61,717 nt of DNA from Asaia bogorensis (GCA_945889625.1 CAMDCE010000028.1:1-61717); one strand, 5' to 3'. Shown: positions 1 to 8,731, counted from the stretch's first letter. Translations and numbers: made by a program. The notes: generated from the sequence alone by a model not told the origin.

Positions 1-560
1 AGGCAGATCTCCCGCATCCGGCTCTCGGACAAGACATCACGCCGTAACTTTCGCGTGCGACGCCTTCTGCAGTTTCTGAACACTCTTCGGAGTTGATAGG
101 TTGCCCAATCTCCGCGTCCTTCACCACGTAGTGCATCTGTCTTGAACTGAGGTCCCTTCCCTCCACCGGCATTACCCGGCTTCAGCGGTACTACGAACCC
201 CTCCGCCACCCCAAGGCGCCCGGCCTGTCCCTCACGGGCGTCCGGTTGATCCTCGCCGACCACGCTTTGGGGCTTCCCGTGTTTCGTGCGCTTTCCTTGT
301 GTACATGCTGCCGCCACTACCCCGGTGCAGCGGCTGGGCGTCGTCTTCGCTCATCTCACCCAACCGTGTCAGCCTTCCCCGAAAGGGTTGTCGGGTCGGC
401 CTGCACATTGTCCTTTTCGAGGATTGCTCGGCGTTCACGCGCGTTGCGGCCTGCACACTCGCGCGGTCACCTGTTCGTGACCCGCTATCCGAAGGCTTCA
501 GACATTTCGTTACCTCCATGCCTGCTCCGGTTGCTTCCGGCTGGAGCGGTCGCCGGGTGC
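1..560 (-). mobile_element. Group II intron, ORF-less (RNA part)
   Basis: Read on the minus strand, this stretch resembles the 5' RNA domains of the alphaproteobacterial group II introns as I remember them. It then runs into the start of the usual maturase leader, where a frame reads KLQKASHAKVTA and stops. Only about 20 bases later, at positions 24 down to 1, comes GAGCCGGATGCGGGAGATCT, which matches the 5' half of catalytic domain V. The reverse-transcriptase/maturase ORF that normally sits between these points (well over 1 kb) is therefore missing. The 5' intron end is near 560, where integrase coding sequence begins on the other strand. The 3' half of domain V and domain VI lie outside the window. 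The assignment rests on remembered sequence similarity and the domain V signature. Confidence 0.68.
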
Positions 561-1023
561 GCTCCTGCGCTACACCGGCGTGCGCCGTTCTAACGTCGTG
601 AAGTTGGGCAAGGGCATGGAACGCGATGGAGTCCTGCACTTCACCGTGACGAAGGGATCGCAGCGCAGAGGCAAAGCCGGCCCCAAACGGCTAGCCCTGC
701 CAATCCTGGCGCCGCTGCGGGCGACTATTGATGCCACGCCAAGCGGACACCTCGCCTATCTGGTATCCGCACACGGCAAGCCCTACACCGCCGAGAGTTT
801 CGGCAATAAATTTCGCGAATGGTGCGACGAGGCTGGCCTCCGTCACTGTTCCGCGCACGGTGTCCGCAAGTTCGACGCCACTGCTGCCGCAGAGAACGGC
901 GCTACCGCTCATCAGCTGATGGCCATGTTTGGCTGGGACAGCATCAAGCAGGCCGAGCACTACACGCGCAAGGCAAGCCAGACAAAGCTTGCGAGCGGCG
1001 CCATGCATTTGCTCGAACGCTAG
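559..1023 (+). pseudogene. Tyrosine recombinase/integrase, C-terminal part
   Basis: This is the catalytic half of a phage-type tyrosine recombinase. The frame opens at the intron edge with ALLRYTGVRRSNVVKLGKG, which carries the first catalytic Arg. It continues to the HGVRK box (HxxR type) and ends with GWDSIKQAEHYTRKA, where the Tyr in HYTR is the expected nucleophile and Trp replaces the usual second His. About 150 residues are present, whereas full integrases are 300-400. No genuine start codon is seen (a GTG at 580 lies inside the domain). The N-terminal half is presumably on the far side of the group II intron, beyond the window. It is most likely non-functional unless the intron is spliced or excised, and the intron lies antisense to this gene. 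Confidence 0.8.
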
Positions 1024-1403
1024 AACCAAAACGGGAACTAATTGTCCCACTTTTATCCCCGGTGTTCGAAAGTGGGACAATTCGTAAAAATTGTCTGAGG
1101 TAAATCAAAACGTTAGTGCGCCAAAAAACGCGAGTGGTGCCCCTGGTCGCGGCGGCGTATACACGGCGCTCCACGCCACATTTAATCAAGCCGCGCCGCA
1201 GGTGAGCCTTCTGTGGGCCACCCGCTGCTTCTTCGTAATTCTCTTCGCGTTGTGGCTCGGTCTTACGTTCATCGCGGCGTTCGGCTCGGGCAGAGAGCTG
1301 TCTTTGTAGCTACACTGACGTTTTACGGGCACGTTTCAGGCATATATAACCGTCGGCAACGAAAGGCCGCCCGGCAAGGTGCGGCGAAAAGGAAGGCTCG
1401 AAG
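1024..1403. other. Intergenic region with one inverted repeat
   Basis: There is no convincing gene in this 380-base stretch between the integrase fragment and the MFS gene. The short open frames overlap one another on both strands and lack ribosome-binding sites. The only structured element is the perfect inverted repeat at 1040-1082. The base composition is less GC-rich than the genes that follow. Confidence 0.6.
1040..1082. repeat. Perfect 14-bp inverted repeat after integrase
   Basis: The arms 1040-1053 and 1069-1082 are exact reverse complements (AATTGTCCCACTTT and its complement) around a 15-base loop. It begins 17 bases after the integrase stop codon. There is no T-run after the stem, so it is not a typical intrinsic terminator. 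It could be a transcript 3' stabiliser, a recombinase-related site or the palindrome of a mobile element. Confidence 0.6.
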
Positions 1404-2771
1404 GTGAATGTAGGACCGGACGGGCACGGCACCGCCGCGCGCGACAATATCAGGTTTGGCCGTCTGGTCGCCTACTCGACCCTGCAATTGCCGCTGGCCA
1501 TGGCGGCGCTGCCGGTCGTGCTCAACGTCAGCCATTTCTACGGCGGGGTGCTGAAGCTGTCGCTCGAGATCATGGGGCCGATCTTCATTATGACCCGCGT
1601 CGTCGACGCCATCCAGGATCCCGTCATCGGCCTGCTGAGCGACCGCTTCACGCGCTACGGAGTACGCGGTCGCCTCGCCTTCGCGGGCCTGATGACGCCG
1701 CTGCTGGCCGGCGGCTTCTACATGCTGTTCGACCCGCCCGACGCCTGGTTCGGCAACCAGGCCCTGATGGCCATCTGGCTGACCCTGGCCCTGCTGCTGG
1801 TCCATCTCGGCTATTCCGGCGTGTCGATCAGCTACCACGCCCACGGCGCGGAGCTGACCGACGACTACAACGAGCGCACCAAGGTCACGGTCGGTCGCGA
1901 GGTGTTCGGCCTGCTCGGTTTCACCCTGGCGGTCGTGCTGCCGACGGCGCTGACCGCGATGTTCGGCGAATCCACCGGATACACCATGCTCGGCCTGCTG
2001 TTCCTGCCGATCGTCATCCTGTTCTGTGCGCCGACCTTCCTGTGGGCCGGTCCCTCGGTCCATCCGCGGGTCGTCCATGACGGGCGCAATCCCTTCATTG
2101 CCTTCTTCGCGCCGCTGAAGAACCGCCTGTTCCGCCGTCTGCTGCTGGTCTTCATCGTCAACGGCGCGGCATTGGGCGTCGCCGTCACGGTCATGCTGTT
2201 CTATGTCGAGCACGTGCTGCAGGGCGGCAAGCTGCAGGCCGGCCTCATCCTGCTCACCTACTTCGTCTCCGGCGCCGCCAGCGTGCCGCTTTGGCTGCTG
2301 CTGTCGCGCCGCACCAGCAAGGCGGCCGCCTGGTTCGTCGGCATGGTCATCACCATCGTCGCCATGGCGCTCGCCTTCTTCGTCGGACCCGGCGACTTCT
2401 ACTGGTTCCTGGCGATTTCCGTGGTGACCGGCATGGGGATCGGCGCCGACTACGGCCTGCCGCCGTCGATCCTGGCCGACGTCATCAATTCCCCGGAGGG
2501 TGGCGACACCAAGGGCAAGACCGGCACCTATTTCGGCCTGTGGGCGCTCTCGACCAAGCTCGCCACGGCGCTCGGCGCGGCGGGCTCGCTGCCGGTCGTG
2601 GCCTTCCTCGGCTTCAATCCGGAGCGCGGCCAGTACAGCACCACGGCCCTGATGATCGTCTATATCGCCATGCCGGTGCTGATCAAAATCGTCGCCGGGC
2701 TGCTGATCTGGTTCATCCGCATCGAGGCCGAACGCGGCTCGGTGCGCGATGAGATGATGGGCGCGCGCTGA
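1404..2771 (+). CDS. GPH-family MFS sugar:cation symporter-like protein
   Basis: Predicted inner-membrane transporter of 455 residues with about 12 hydrophobic segments. RVVDAIQDPVIGLLSDR at residues 65-81 matches the conserved motif after the second membrane helix in the glycoside-pentoside-hexuronide:cation symporter group (MelB-like, MFS_2). Such proteins import sugars or related solutes with Na+ or H+. The substrate cannot be told from sequence. The start is GTG at 1404, preceded by an AAGGAAGG ribosome-binding site at about 1389-1396. The gene is monocistronic and ends tail to tail with the DUF1501 gene, whose stop directly abuts its own stop at 2771/2772. Confidence 0.82.
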   Translation: MNVGPDGHGTAARDNIRFGRLVAYSTLQLPLAMAALPVVLNVSHFYGGVLKLSLEIMGPIFIMTRVVDAIQDPVIGLLSDRFTRYGVRGRLAFAGLMTPLLAGGFYMLFDPPDAWFGNQALMAIWLTLALLLVHLGYSGVSISYHAHGAELTDDYNERTKVTVGREVFGLLGFTLAVVLPTALTAMFGESTGYTMLGLLFLPIVILFCAPTFLWAGPSVHPRVVHDGRNPFIAFFAPLKNRLFRRLLLVFIVNGAALGVAVTVMLFYVEHVLQGGKLQAGLILLTYFVSGAASVPLWLLLSRRTSKAAAWFVGMVITIVAMALAFFVGPGDFYWFLAISVVTGMGIGADYGLPPSILADVINSPEGGDTKGKTGTYFGLWALSTKLATALGAAGSLPVVAFLGFNPERGQYSTTALMIVYIAMPVLIKIVAGLLIWFIRIEAERGSVRDEMMGAR

Positions 2772-3854
2772 TCAGGCGATGAAGGCCAGGCGCTGCGGCT
2801 GACGCAGGCCGAAGTCGCGCTGCACGCCCCACCAGTCGCGCGCCACCGCGGCGAACACGGCGCGGAAGTCGACGGTGTGCTTGAGATCGCCGTCCTGCAG
2901 GTCGGCGAGCGCCGGGTAGACGCCGTGCAGGCCGCCCTTGACCTTGCCGCCCATGACGAACTGCGGCGCCGCCGAACCGTGATCGGTGCCACCGCTGGCA
3001 TTGGGCCGCACGCGGCGGCCGAACTCCGAATAGGTCATCACCAGCACGTCGTTCCACTGGCCCGAGCCCATGAGGTTCTTGCGCAGGATCGCCAGGTTGG
3101 CCGCCAGAACGCCGAGCAGCCGCTCGTGGATCGGCGTCTGATTGGCGTGGGTGTCGAAACCGCCCAGCGCCACTTTGATGGCGACCACCGGCACGCGCGC
3201 CATGACGAGGCGCGTGGCGAGATCGAGTTGGCGGCCGAGGCCGGTCTCCTGGCCGTAGGCCAAGGCGGGCTGCGGCGTGTCGCGCAGCTTGTCGCGCAGT
3301 CCCGCCGCCGCGGCATTGACCTCGTGCCGCACGCTCAGGAGGTGACGCAGCGCCGGATTGCCGCCGTCGGCCGGGCTGGGCGTGGTCTTCATCGTCTGCG
3401 CCTGACGCAGGAAATTCTCGGCATCCTGCATCACGATGGTGCGCAGCGACGGTCCGGTCAGCGGCACCGAGTTGGTGTCGACCACGATGCCGTCGACGCC
3501 GGCGGTCTTGGACAGCACGACGCCCTGGAAAGCCTGGGCGATCCAGCCTTCGCTCAGCGTCTGGCTCGCCGCTGACGCGGTGTCCCAGATTTCGACGGAG
3601 CGAAAGTGCGAGCGGTTCTGGTAGGGGTAGCCGACGCCCTGCAGGATCGCCAGATCCTTGGCCTTCCACGACTCCATCAGCGGCTCGAGCTTGTCGTGCA
3701 GCCCGACGCGCTCGTCGAGCTGCAGTGTGCGCTCGCGCGAAAGGGCCACGGCCCCGCGCAGGTCGCGATACCGCGGATCGGCGTAGGGGATGACGGTGTT
3801 CAATCCGTCATTGCCGCCCTTGAGTTCGACCAGGATGAGGGTGCGCGGCGTCAT
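2772..3854 (-). CDS. DUF1501 family protein
   Basis: A 360-residue DUF1501 protein, a family in the alkaline-phosphatase/sulfatase-like fold group whose members are usually exported and nearly always paired with DUF1800. Typical motifs are ELKGGNDGLNTVIPY near the N-terminus, GGFDTHANQ in the middle and YSEFGRRV followed by GGTDHGSA near the C-terminus. Biochemical function is not established for the family. Unlike most relatives, it starts directly at the first core strand (MTPRTLILVELKGG) with no visible Tat or Sec signal, so it may stay in the cytoplasm or travel with its partner. It lies 10 bases downstream of the DUF1800 gene and is the last gene of the sigma-factor operon. Confidence 0.88.
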   Translation of the reverse strand: MTPRTLILVELKGGNDGLNTVIPYADPRYRDLRGAVALSRERTLQLDERVGLHDKLEPLMESWKAKDLAILQGVGYPYQNRSHFRSVEIWDTASAASQTLSEGWIAQAFQGVVLSKTAGVDGIVVDTNSVPLTGPSLRTIVMQDAENFLRQAQTMKTTPSPADGGNPALRHLLSVRHEVNAAAAGLRDKLRDTPQPALAYGQETGLGRQLDLATRLVMARVPVVAIKVALGGFDTHANQTPIHERLLGVLAANLAILRKNLMGSGQWNDVLVMTYSEFGRRVRPNASGGTDHGSAAPQFVMGGKVKGGLHGVYPALADLQDGDLKHTVDFRAVFAAVARDWWGVQRDFGLRQPQRLAFIA

Positions 3855-3864
3855 GATCGCCGCC

Positions 3865-5397
3865 TCACTTCAATTGGTAGACGGGGTCGAGAAGCGCTGC
3901 GGCAATCATCGCGCCCGGCGTGCCGCCGGTCTGGACCACGTCGATCGGCGCGCGCGGCAGCAAGGTCTGCGACAGGGTCGCGGCATCGACCCCGAGCAGG
4001 GTCGGCCCGAGCCGTGCCTCGGCGCCCGAGTTGCGCAGGCTGCGGCCTTCGACCGGCCGCGGCTCCAGCATCTGCTGCGCCTCCTCCATCGCAGGCTGCG
4101 CCTGGCGACGGTCCATGCGACGGCCGCCAGAGCCCGATCCGGGGCCTTGCATCGGCGACACGGTCGTGGCTTCGACGATGCGGCGCAGAATCTGCTGGCG
4201 TTGCAGCAGCGTGTAGGCGGTGATCCAGCTCTCGCCGCCGGCCCAACCCCTGACGTTGGGCGGATTGAACAGGACCTGGCCGAGGCCCTGCATCATGCGG
4301 GCAAGCTGGGTCTTTTCCGCCACCGGCAGGCCGAGCAGGCGCACCGTGCCGATCACCAGATCGACCGGCGACTTGATCAGCGCGGCGCGGTTGGCGGGAT
4401 CGCGGAACGCGGCGGACACCAACAGCTCGCGCAGCACAGGCTTGATCTCGTAGCCGCCGGCGCGGAACGACCTGGCCAGGCGCTTGATCGCTACAGTGTC
4501 GGGCTTCAGCGACACGAACTCGCGCCACAGCTTCTCGACGATCGTCTCGGCCGTGCGCGGGTGTTTGAGCAGGATGGCGATGATCTCGTCGCCGCCGAAG
4601 CGACCGGTCTGGCCGAGAAAGGTCTTCTCGCCGCGGTCGTGCGCCTGCTCGCGGAAGGCGAACTGGCCGGTCTCGCGGTCGACCGTCCAGCCGGTGAAGG
4701 CGCGCGCCGCGGCCTTGATGTCGGCCTCGCTGTAGTTGCCCTCGCCCAGCGTGAACAGCTCCAGAAGCTCGCGGGCAAAGTTCTCGTTGGGCTGGCTCGC
4801 CACGTTGCGCACGCCATCGAGATAGAGAAGCATCGCCGGATCGCGCGCCACGGCGCTGAGCAGCGCCGCGAAGTTGCCGAAGGCGTTTCGCCGGAACATC
4901 TCGTTCTGCCAGTACAGCGAGCCGGGATAGTAGGTCTTGTTCAGCGATGACGTGAAATGGTTGTGCCAGAACAGCACCATGCGCTCGACCAGCGGCTGGT
5001 CGGTCGCGACCATTTCCTCGATCCACCAGTTGCGCAGCTGGCGGCCTTGCTCCTGCACGGGCGGCTGGACCGCGATGGCTCGGCCGTCGGCGGTCACCTT
5101 GGCTGCGGCCTGCTGCTGCTGGCGCAGCGCGCCCAGCCCCTCGTTGACCCAGCCGGGCGGAACCGTCGCCGCCGTCGGCCGGTAGGTCGCCAGCAGCCTG
5201 TCGACCGCGGCGGGATAGTCGAACTGCGCGAGCGCGCGGATCTCGGCGGGCGTTGGCCCGAAGCCCGCGCGCGAAAGGAGATGCCGCGCCTCGCCGAAGC
5301 CCATGGCAGCGGCCAACGCGCCGCGGGACAGGCCGCCGCCGGCTGCGAGCGCTGCCGCGCCAGCAACGAGACCACGTCGACCGAGACGAGCGAGCAT
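3865..5397 (-). CDS. DUF1800 family protein, Tat-type signal
   Basis: A 510-residue DUF1800 protein. I take ATG at 5397, preceded by AGGAG, rather than longer in-frame extensions that overlap the upstream gene. The N-terminus MLARLGRRGLVAGAAALAAG is a twin-arginine-like export signal. Family motifs follow: ARHLLSRAGFGPTPAEI, MVLFWHNHFTSS, NENFARELLELFTLG and AFTGWTVDRETG. The role of DUF1800/DUF1501 pairs is unproven. They are widespread in proteobacteria and planctomycetes as exported proteins. Here the gene follows the Spy-like gene by 10 bases and precedes DUF1501 by 10 bases, so it belongs to the same transcript as the ECF sigma factor. Confidence 0.88.
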   Translation of the reverse strand: MLARLGRRGLVAGAAALAAGGGLSRGALAAAMGFGEARHLLSRAGFGPTPAEIRALAQFDYPAAVDRLLATYRPTAATVPPGWVNEGLGALRQQQQAAAKVTADGRAIAVQPPVQEQGRQLRNWWIEEMVATDQPLVERMVLFWHNHFTSSLNKTYYPGSLYWQNEMFRRNAFGNFAALLSAVARDPAMLLYLDGVRNVASQPNENFARELLELFTLGEGNYSEADIKAAARAFTGWTVDRETGQFAFREQAHDRGEKTFLGQTGRFGGDEIIAILLKHPRTAETIVEKLWREFVSLKPDTVAIKRLARSFRAGGYEIKPVLRELLVSAAFRDPANRAALIKSPVDLVIGTVRLLGLPVAEKTQLARMMQGLGQVLFNPPNVRGWAGGESWITAYTLLQRQQILRRIVEATTVSPMQGPGSGSGGRRMDRRQAQPAMEEAQQMLEPRPVEGRSLRNSGAEARLGPTLLGVDAATLSQTLLPRAPIDVVQTGGTPGAMIAAALLDPVYQLK

Positions 5398-5407
5398 GTC
5401 GGTGCTC

Positions 5408-5932
5408 CTACTGAGACGGACGCCCCGGGCCCGCAGGCGCGCCAGGTCCGCCGGGACGGCCGAAGCCGCCGCCACCATAGCGCTCAGCCAGGATCTTGTG
5501 GAGTTGCTCGCGCTGGTCGGCCCGCAATTGCGGTTCGAGCTGGGCGATCGCCCGCAGGTTTTCCTTCTGCTGCGCGACACGCAAGCCGCTCATCTGCTCG
5601 ACCAGCGGGTCGACCTTGGTCATGTCGAAGGCGGGCTTGGCCAACTCGGCCGTCATCTGCTCGCGGACCTTCTGCATTTCGCGGGAGCGATCGCGGCGTT
5701 TGGCGGCGTAGGTCTCGAACACACCCTTCAGCGCCGTGCGCTGGCCGTCGTCGAGCTTGAGCTCCTGGGACAATGTCTCCAGCGGACTGGGCCGGCTGCC
5801 GGGCGGCAGAGGCGGCGACGCCTGCGCGGTTTGCGGCGGTGCGATCCAGCTTCGATAGACGAAGCCTGCCAGGACGAAGCAGTTGAGCAGCAGCGACAGG
5901 CCGAGAAGAACCTGGGTGATCCTCGACGACAT
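5408..5932 (-). CDS. Spy/CnrX-like periplasmic protein
   Basis: A 174-residue membrane-anchored protein with one N-terminal hydrophobic segment (about residues 8-27). A long, charged, helix-forming periplasmic part follows (LETLSQELKLDDGQRTALKG), rich in Arg, Glu and Gln, with a Gly/Pro-rich tail. This is the pattern of the heavy-metal-resistance/periplasmic sensor group (CnrX, ZraP, Spy), which act as metal sensors or chaperones in the envelope. It starts 1 base after the stop of the anti-sigma-like gene, so the two are probably translationally coupled. It could sense envelope damage for the sigma/anti-sigma pair upstream; that role is inference. Confidence 0.75.
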   Translation of the reverse strand: MSSRITQVLLGLSLLLNCFVLAGFVYRSWIAPPQTAQASPPLPPGSRPSPLETLSQELKLDDGQRTALKGVFETYAAKRRDRSREMQKVREQMTAELAKPAFDMTKVDPLVEQMSGLRVAQQKENLRAIAQLEPQLRADQREQLHKILAERYGGGGFGRPGGPGAPAGPGRPSQ

Positions 5933-5933
5933 T

Positions 5934-6467
5934 TCACAGCCCGCTGGTGAAGAGATCGTTCAGCTCGTTCGTGGTGTCGGTGCCGAGCAGCCTGGGGGCG
6001 GAAGGAGTCGAGGCATGCCTGTCGCGGGCGTACGACTCGCCCAGCCCGCCACCCATCATGAATCCAACCGCCGCCAGGACGATCGCAGCGCCAGCCATGG
6101 CGCTGCGCTGCAGGGAAAATCCGCCGCTGAAGGAAGGCAGCAAGGCCGAAAGCCAGCGGCGGCCGTTGCTCGCGCGTTCGGTCTCGAAGCCGACTAGGGC
6201 CTTGGCACGCACCGCCATCCGCGCCACTGCAGCGGGTGCGGCGGGCAGCGGCTTGCCCAGAATGTCGGCCAGCTCGAGGGCGGCGCGCCGCATCGCCGGA
6301 TCGGCCGCCACGGCGGCATCGACCCGCGCGGCGGCGGCCGGCGGCAACCGGCCGTCCAGCCAGGCGGCAAAATCCAGGTCGGATACGGCTGCCTCCGGAA
6401 CGCCAGGGTCCGCGGCGAGGCTTCGCCACAGCTCCTTGTCGCTCCTGGGGATACGTTCCGTGCTCAT
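5934..6467 (-). CDS. Probable transmembrane anti-sigma factor
   Basis: A 177-residue protein read from ATG at 6467 behind CAGGAG. The cytoplasmic N-terminal part contains DLDFAAWLDGRLPPAAAAR, similar to the short helical domain of anti-sigma factors. A single membrane helix follows at roughly residues 118-138, with a short periplasmic tail. No HxxxCxxC zinc motif is visible, so it is not a classical ZAS-type protein. Its position directly after an ECF sigma gene and before a Spy-like periplasmic protein is the main argument for the function. Binding and inhibition of the neighbouring sigma factor is expected but inferred. Confidence 0.65.
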   Translation of the reverse strand: MSTERIPRSDKELWRSLAADPGVPEAAVSDLDFAAWLDGRLPPAAAARVDAAVAADPAMRRAALELADILGKPLPAAPAAVARMAVRAKALVGFETERASNGRRWLSALLPSFSGGFSLQRSAMAGAAIVLAAVGFMMGGGLGESYARDRHASTPSAPRLLGTDTTNELNDLFTSGL

Positions 6468-6515
6468 TTGGATCTCCTGAACCACATTACGTCATAAATG
6501 GGGGATTCATCCCCC

Positions 6516-7091
6516 TCAGGGGACTTTCTCCCCGAAATGCTCGCGCAGCCGCAACAAGGCCTTATGGTGGGTGCTTCGGACCGTTTGGGCGTCGATTCTC
6601 AGAAGCTGTGCGACTTCGGTCACATCGCGCTCCTCATCATACAGGCACTTCAGGATGAGGGTCTGACGCTCGGTTAGAAGCCCCTGGGGAATCTTGAGCT
6701 TTTCGACATGGCGATCCTCGACCCCGAGGGCCGCTTCCGGCACGTCGTCGAGCGGCGTGGTCGCCTGGCGGCGGCGGCGGGCATGATCGATTGCCGACGA
6801 GCGGGACACGACGGCCAGCCAGGTCGACAGGCCGGCCCGCGCCGGATCGTAGGTTTTCAGCAGCCGGAAATCATTGGCGCAGAGGCGGACGTAAACGTCC
6901 TGGGCGGCGTCCATGACGTCTTCCTCGCCGAGCCGGTAGGACGCCAGGGTGCGGCGGACGACGGTGTTGATCAGCGGCGTCGAGGCCACGACAAAGCTGT
7001 CCCAGGTCCGCTTGTCGCCCTTCGCGAGGGCCGGCAGGTCGATCTGGTTGAGGTCGCTCACACCCGCATTCCATTCTGCGTCCGTCCGCAC
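6516..7091 (-). CDS. ECF-type RNA polymerase sigma factor
   Basis: A 191-residue sigma-70-family protein with regions 2 and 4 only. Region 2 is the stretch from EDVMDAAQDVYVRLCAND through STWLAVVSRSSAIDHARRRR (core binding and -10 recognition). Region 4 is LTERQTLILKCLYDEE through DAQTVRSTHHKALLRLREHF, a helix-turn-helix for -35 recognition. The start could also be GTG at 7058, because the first dozen residues are not conserved-looking. It heads a five-gene minus-strand cluster with anti-sigma-like, Spy-like, DUF1800 and DUF1501 genes. ECF genes of this layout are usually autoregulated. The gene is divergent from the GGT-family gene. Confidence 0.9.
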   Translation of the reverse strand: MRTDAEWNAGVSDLNQIDLPALAKGDKRTWDSFVVASTPLINTVVRRTLASYRLGEEDVMDAAQDVYVRLCANDFRLLKTYDPARAGLSTWLAVVSRSSAIDHARRRRQATTPLDDVPEAALGVEDRHVEKLKIPQGLLTERQTLILKCLYDEERDVTEVAQLLRIDAQTVRSTHHKALLRLREHFGEKVP

Positions 7092-7174
7092 TGCAGTCTA
7101 GCGGGGTTTGTGGCTAAATGAGGCCCCGCTACAGTCGCCGCATAACGAACGCGGCAACAGGCAAGGAAGTGTCG

Positions 7175-8731
7175 ATGAGCGAGTCGCTGACGCGTCAGCT
7201 GAAAATCACCAAGCAGGCAGTGCGTGGCAAAGGCATTGTGGTCGCCCAGAATTGCCGTGCCGCCGAGGTGGGCGCCGCCATCCTGCGCAAGGGCGGCAAC
7301 GCCATCGACGCTGCGGTCGCCACCGGGATGGCGATCGGCGCGGTCGAACCGTGGATGAGCGGCATCGGCGGCGTCGGCTTCATGACCATCTGGAGCGCCA
7401 AGGACGGCCGGGCCTACACGATCGACTACGGCCCGATCTCGGCCGGCAAGCTCGACCCCGCGAACTATCCCATCACCGGCCCCGGCCCGGCCAATCCTTT
7501 CGCATGGCCCGACATCCTCGAGCAGAGGAACGAGGTCGGCTACCATTCGATCGCCGTTCCCGGCCAGGTCGCGGGGCTGGCCAAGGCGCTCGAGCGCTTC
7601 GGCACGATGAACTGGAAGGACCTGCTGGCGCCCGGCATCGAGCTCGCCGAGCGCGGCATGGAGCTCGACTGGTACATGCAAGTGATGATCGCCAATGGCG
7701 CGGCGCACCTGTCGAAGTTCCCGGCGTCCAAGGCCAGTTATCTGTGCGACGACGGCCGCGTGCCGACGCTCGACTGGCAGGCCACCACGCGTTACCTCAA
7801 GCTCGGCAATCTCGCCCAGACGATGCGCCGGCTGGCCGACGGAGGTCCGCGCGAGTTCTATGAAGGCAGCCTGGCGCGCGACATTGCGGCCGACCTGCAG
7901 GCCGGCGGCTCGGCGATCTCGACCGACGATCTCAAATCCTACGAGGCCCGCATCGTCGAGCCGCTGTCGTTCGATCATCACGGTGTCACCATCAATGTCG
8001 CCGGCGGACTGACCGCCGGCCCCACCCTGCGACGCGCCATCGAGCTGGCGGGCGAGCGCACCAATGGCTCCGGAGCACCCGGGGCGGATTTCTTCGTCGC
8101 CATCGCCGAGGCCATGCATACGGCCTACGACGAGCGGCTGAAGACTTTGGGGGACAAGCCGACCAACACCTGCACGACGCATTTCTGCGCCGCCGATTCC
8201 CAAGGCAACATGGTAGCGCTTACGCAAACGCTGATGTCGCTGTTCGGTTCCTGCGTGATGTTGCCCAAGACCGGCATCACCATGAACAACGGCATGCTGT
8301 GGTTCGATCCCGAGCCCAACAAGCCCAACTCGATCGCGCCGGGCAAGCGGCCGCTCTGCAATATCTGCCCCGTCGTCGTGAGCAAGGACGGCAAGGGATG
8401 GTTCTGCATCGGCGCCTCGGGGGGACGGCGCATCGTACCGGCGGTGACGCAGCTTTCGCTGATGCTGATCGACCGCGGCCTCGATGTCGAGACGGCCTTC
8501 CACCAGCCGCGCGTCGACGTTTCGGGCGTCGGCCCGATTCGCGTCAATCGCGACCTGCCGGACGCCGTGAAGCAGGCGATCGCCGCGAAATTGCCGATCG
8601 TCGAAGTCGACAATCCGATCTCGCCGCTGGGCTTCGCCAATCCCTCGTGTATCGTGCGCGATCCCGGAACTGGCGAACTCACGGGCATGAACGAGGTGAT
8701 GTCACCATGGGCTGGCGGCGCAGCGCAGTAG
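7175..8731 (+). CDS. Gamma-glutamyltransferase family protein
   Basis: A 518-residue Ntn-hydrolase of the gamma-glutamyltranspeptidase family. ATG at 7175 follows AAGGAAG. The autoprocessing site is CTTHFCAADSQGN with Thr335 as the expected nucleophile; Cys stands where classic enzymes have Asn before the TT pair. ASGGRRI matches the GGS-like oxyanion region near the C-terminus. No signal peptide is obvious, so it is probably cytoplasmic and may act on gamma-glutamyl amides or related amide substrates rather than in periplasmic glutathione turnover. Its last 25 bases overlap the following binding-protein gene, which suggests that the imported ligand of that protein feeds this enzyme. Confidence 0.85.
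   Translation: MSESLTRQLKITKQAVRGKGIVVAQNCRAAEVGAAILRKGGNAIDAAVATGMAIGAVEPWMSGIGGVGFMTIWSAKDGRAYTIDYGPISAGKLDPANYPITGPGPANPFAWPDILEQRNEVGYHSIAVPGQVAGLAKALERFGTMNWKDLLAPGIELAERGMELDWYMQVMIANGAAHLSKFPASKASYLCDDGRVPTLDWQATTRYLKLGNLAQTMRRLADGGPREFYEGSLARDIAADLQAGGSAISTDDLKSYEARIVEPLSFDHHGVTINVAGGLTAGPTLRRAIELAGERTNGSGAPGADFFVAIAEAMHTAYDERLKTLGDKPTNTCTTHFCAADSQGNMVALTQTLMSLFGSCVMLPKTGITMNNGMLWFDPEPNKPNSIAPGKRPLCNICPVVVSKDGKGWFCIGASGGRRIVPAVTQLSLMLIDRGLDVETAFHQPRVDVSGVGPIRVNRDLPDAVKQAIAAKLPIVEVDNPISPLGFANPSCIVRDPGTGELTGMNEVMSPWAGGAAQ

Noticed and set aside
246..639. Several small ORFs of 60-135 codons on both strands
   Set aside because: They fall inside the group II intron RNA. Similar short hypothetical proteins appear in many annotations of this intron type and are not genes.
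1054..1082. tRNA-like GTTCGAA followed by a short stem
   Set aside because: No acceptor stem or anticodon arm can be drawn around it; the bases belong to the inverted repeat.
1040..1082. Intrinsic terminator of the integrase
   Set aside because: The stem is strong but no T-run follows on either strand, so only the inverted repeat is recorded.
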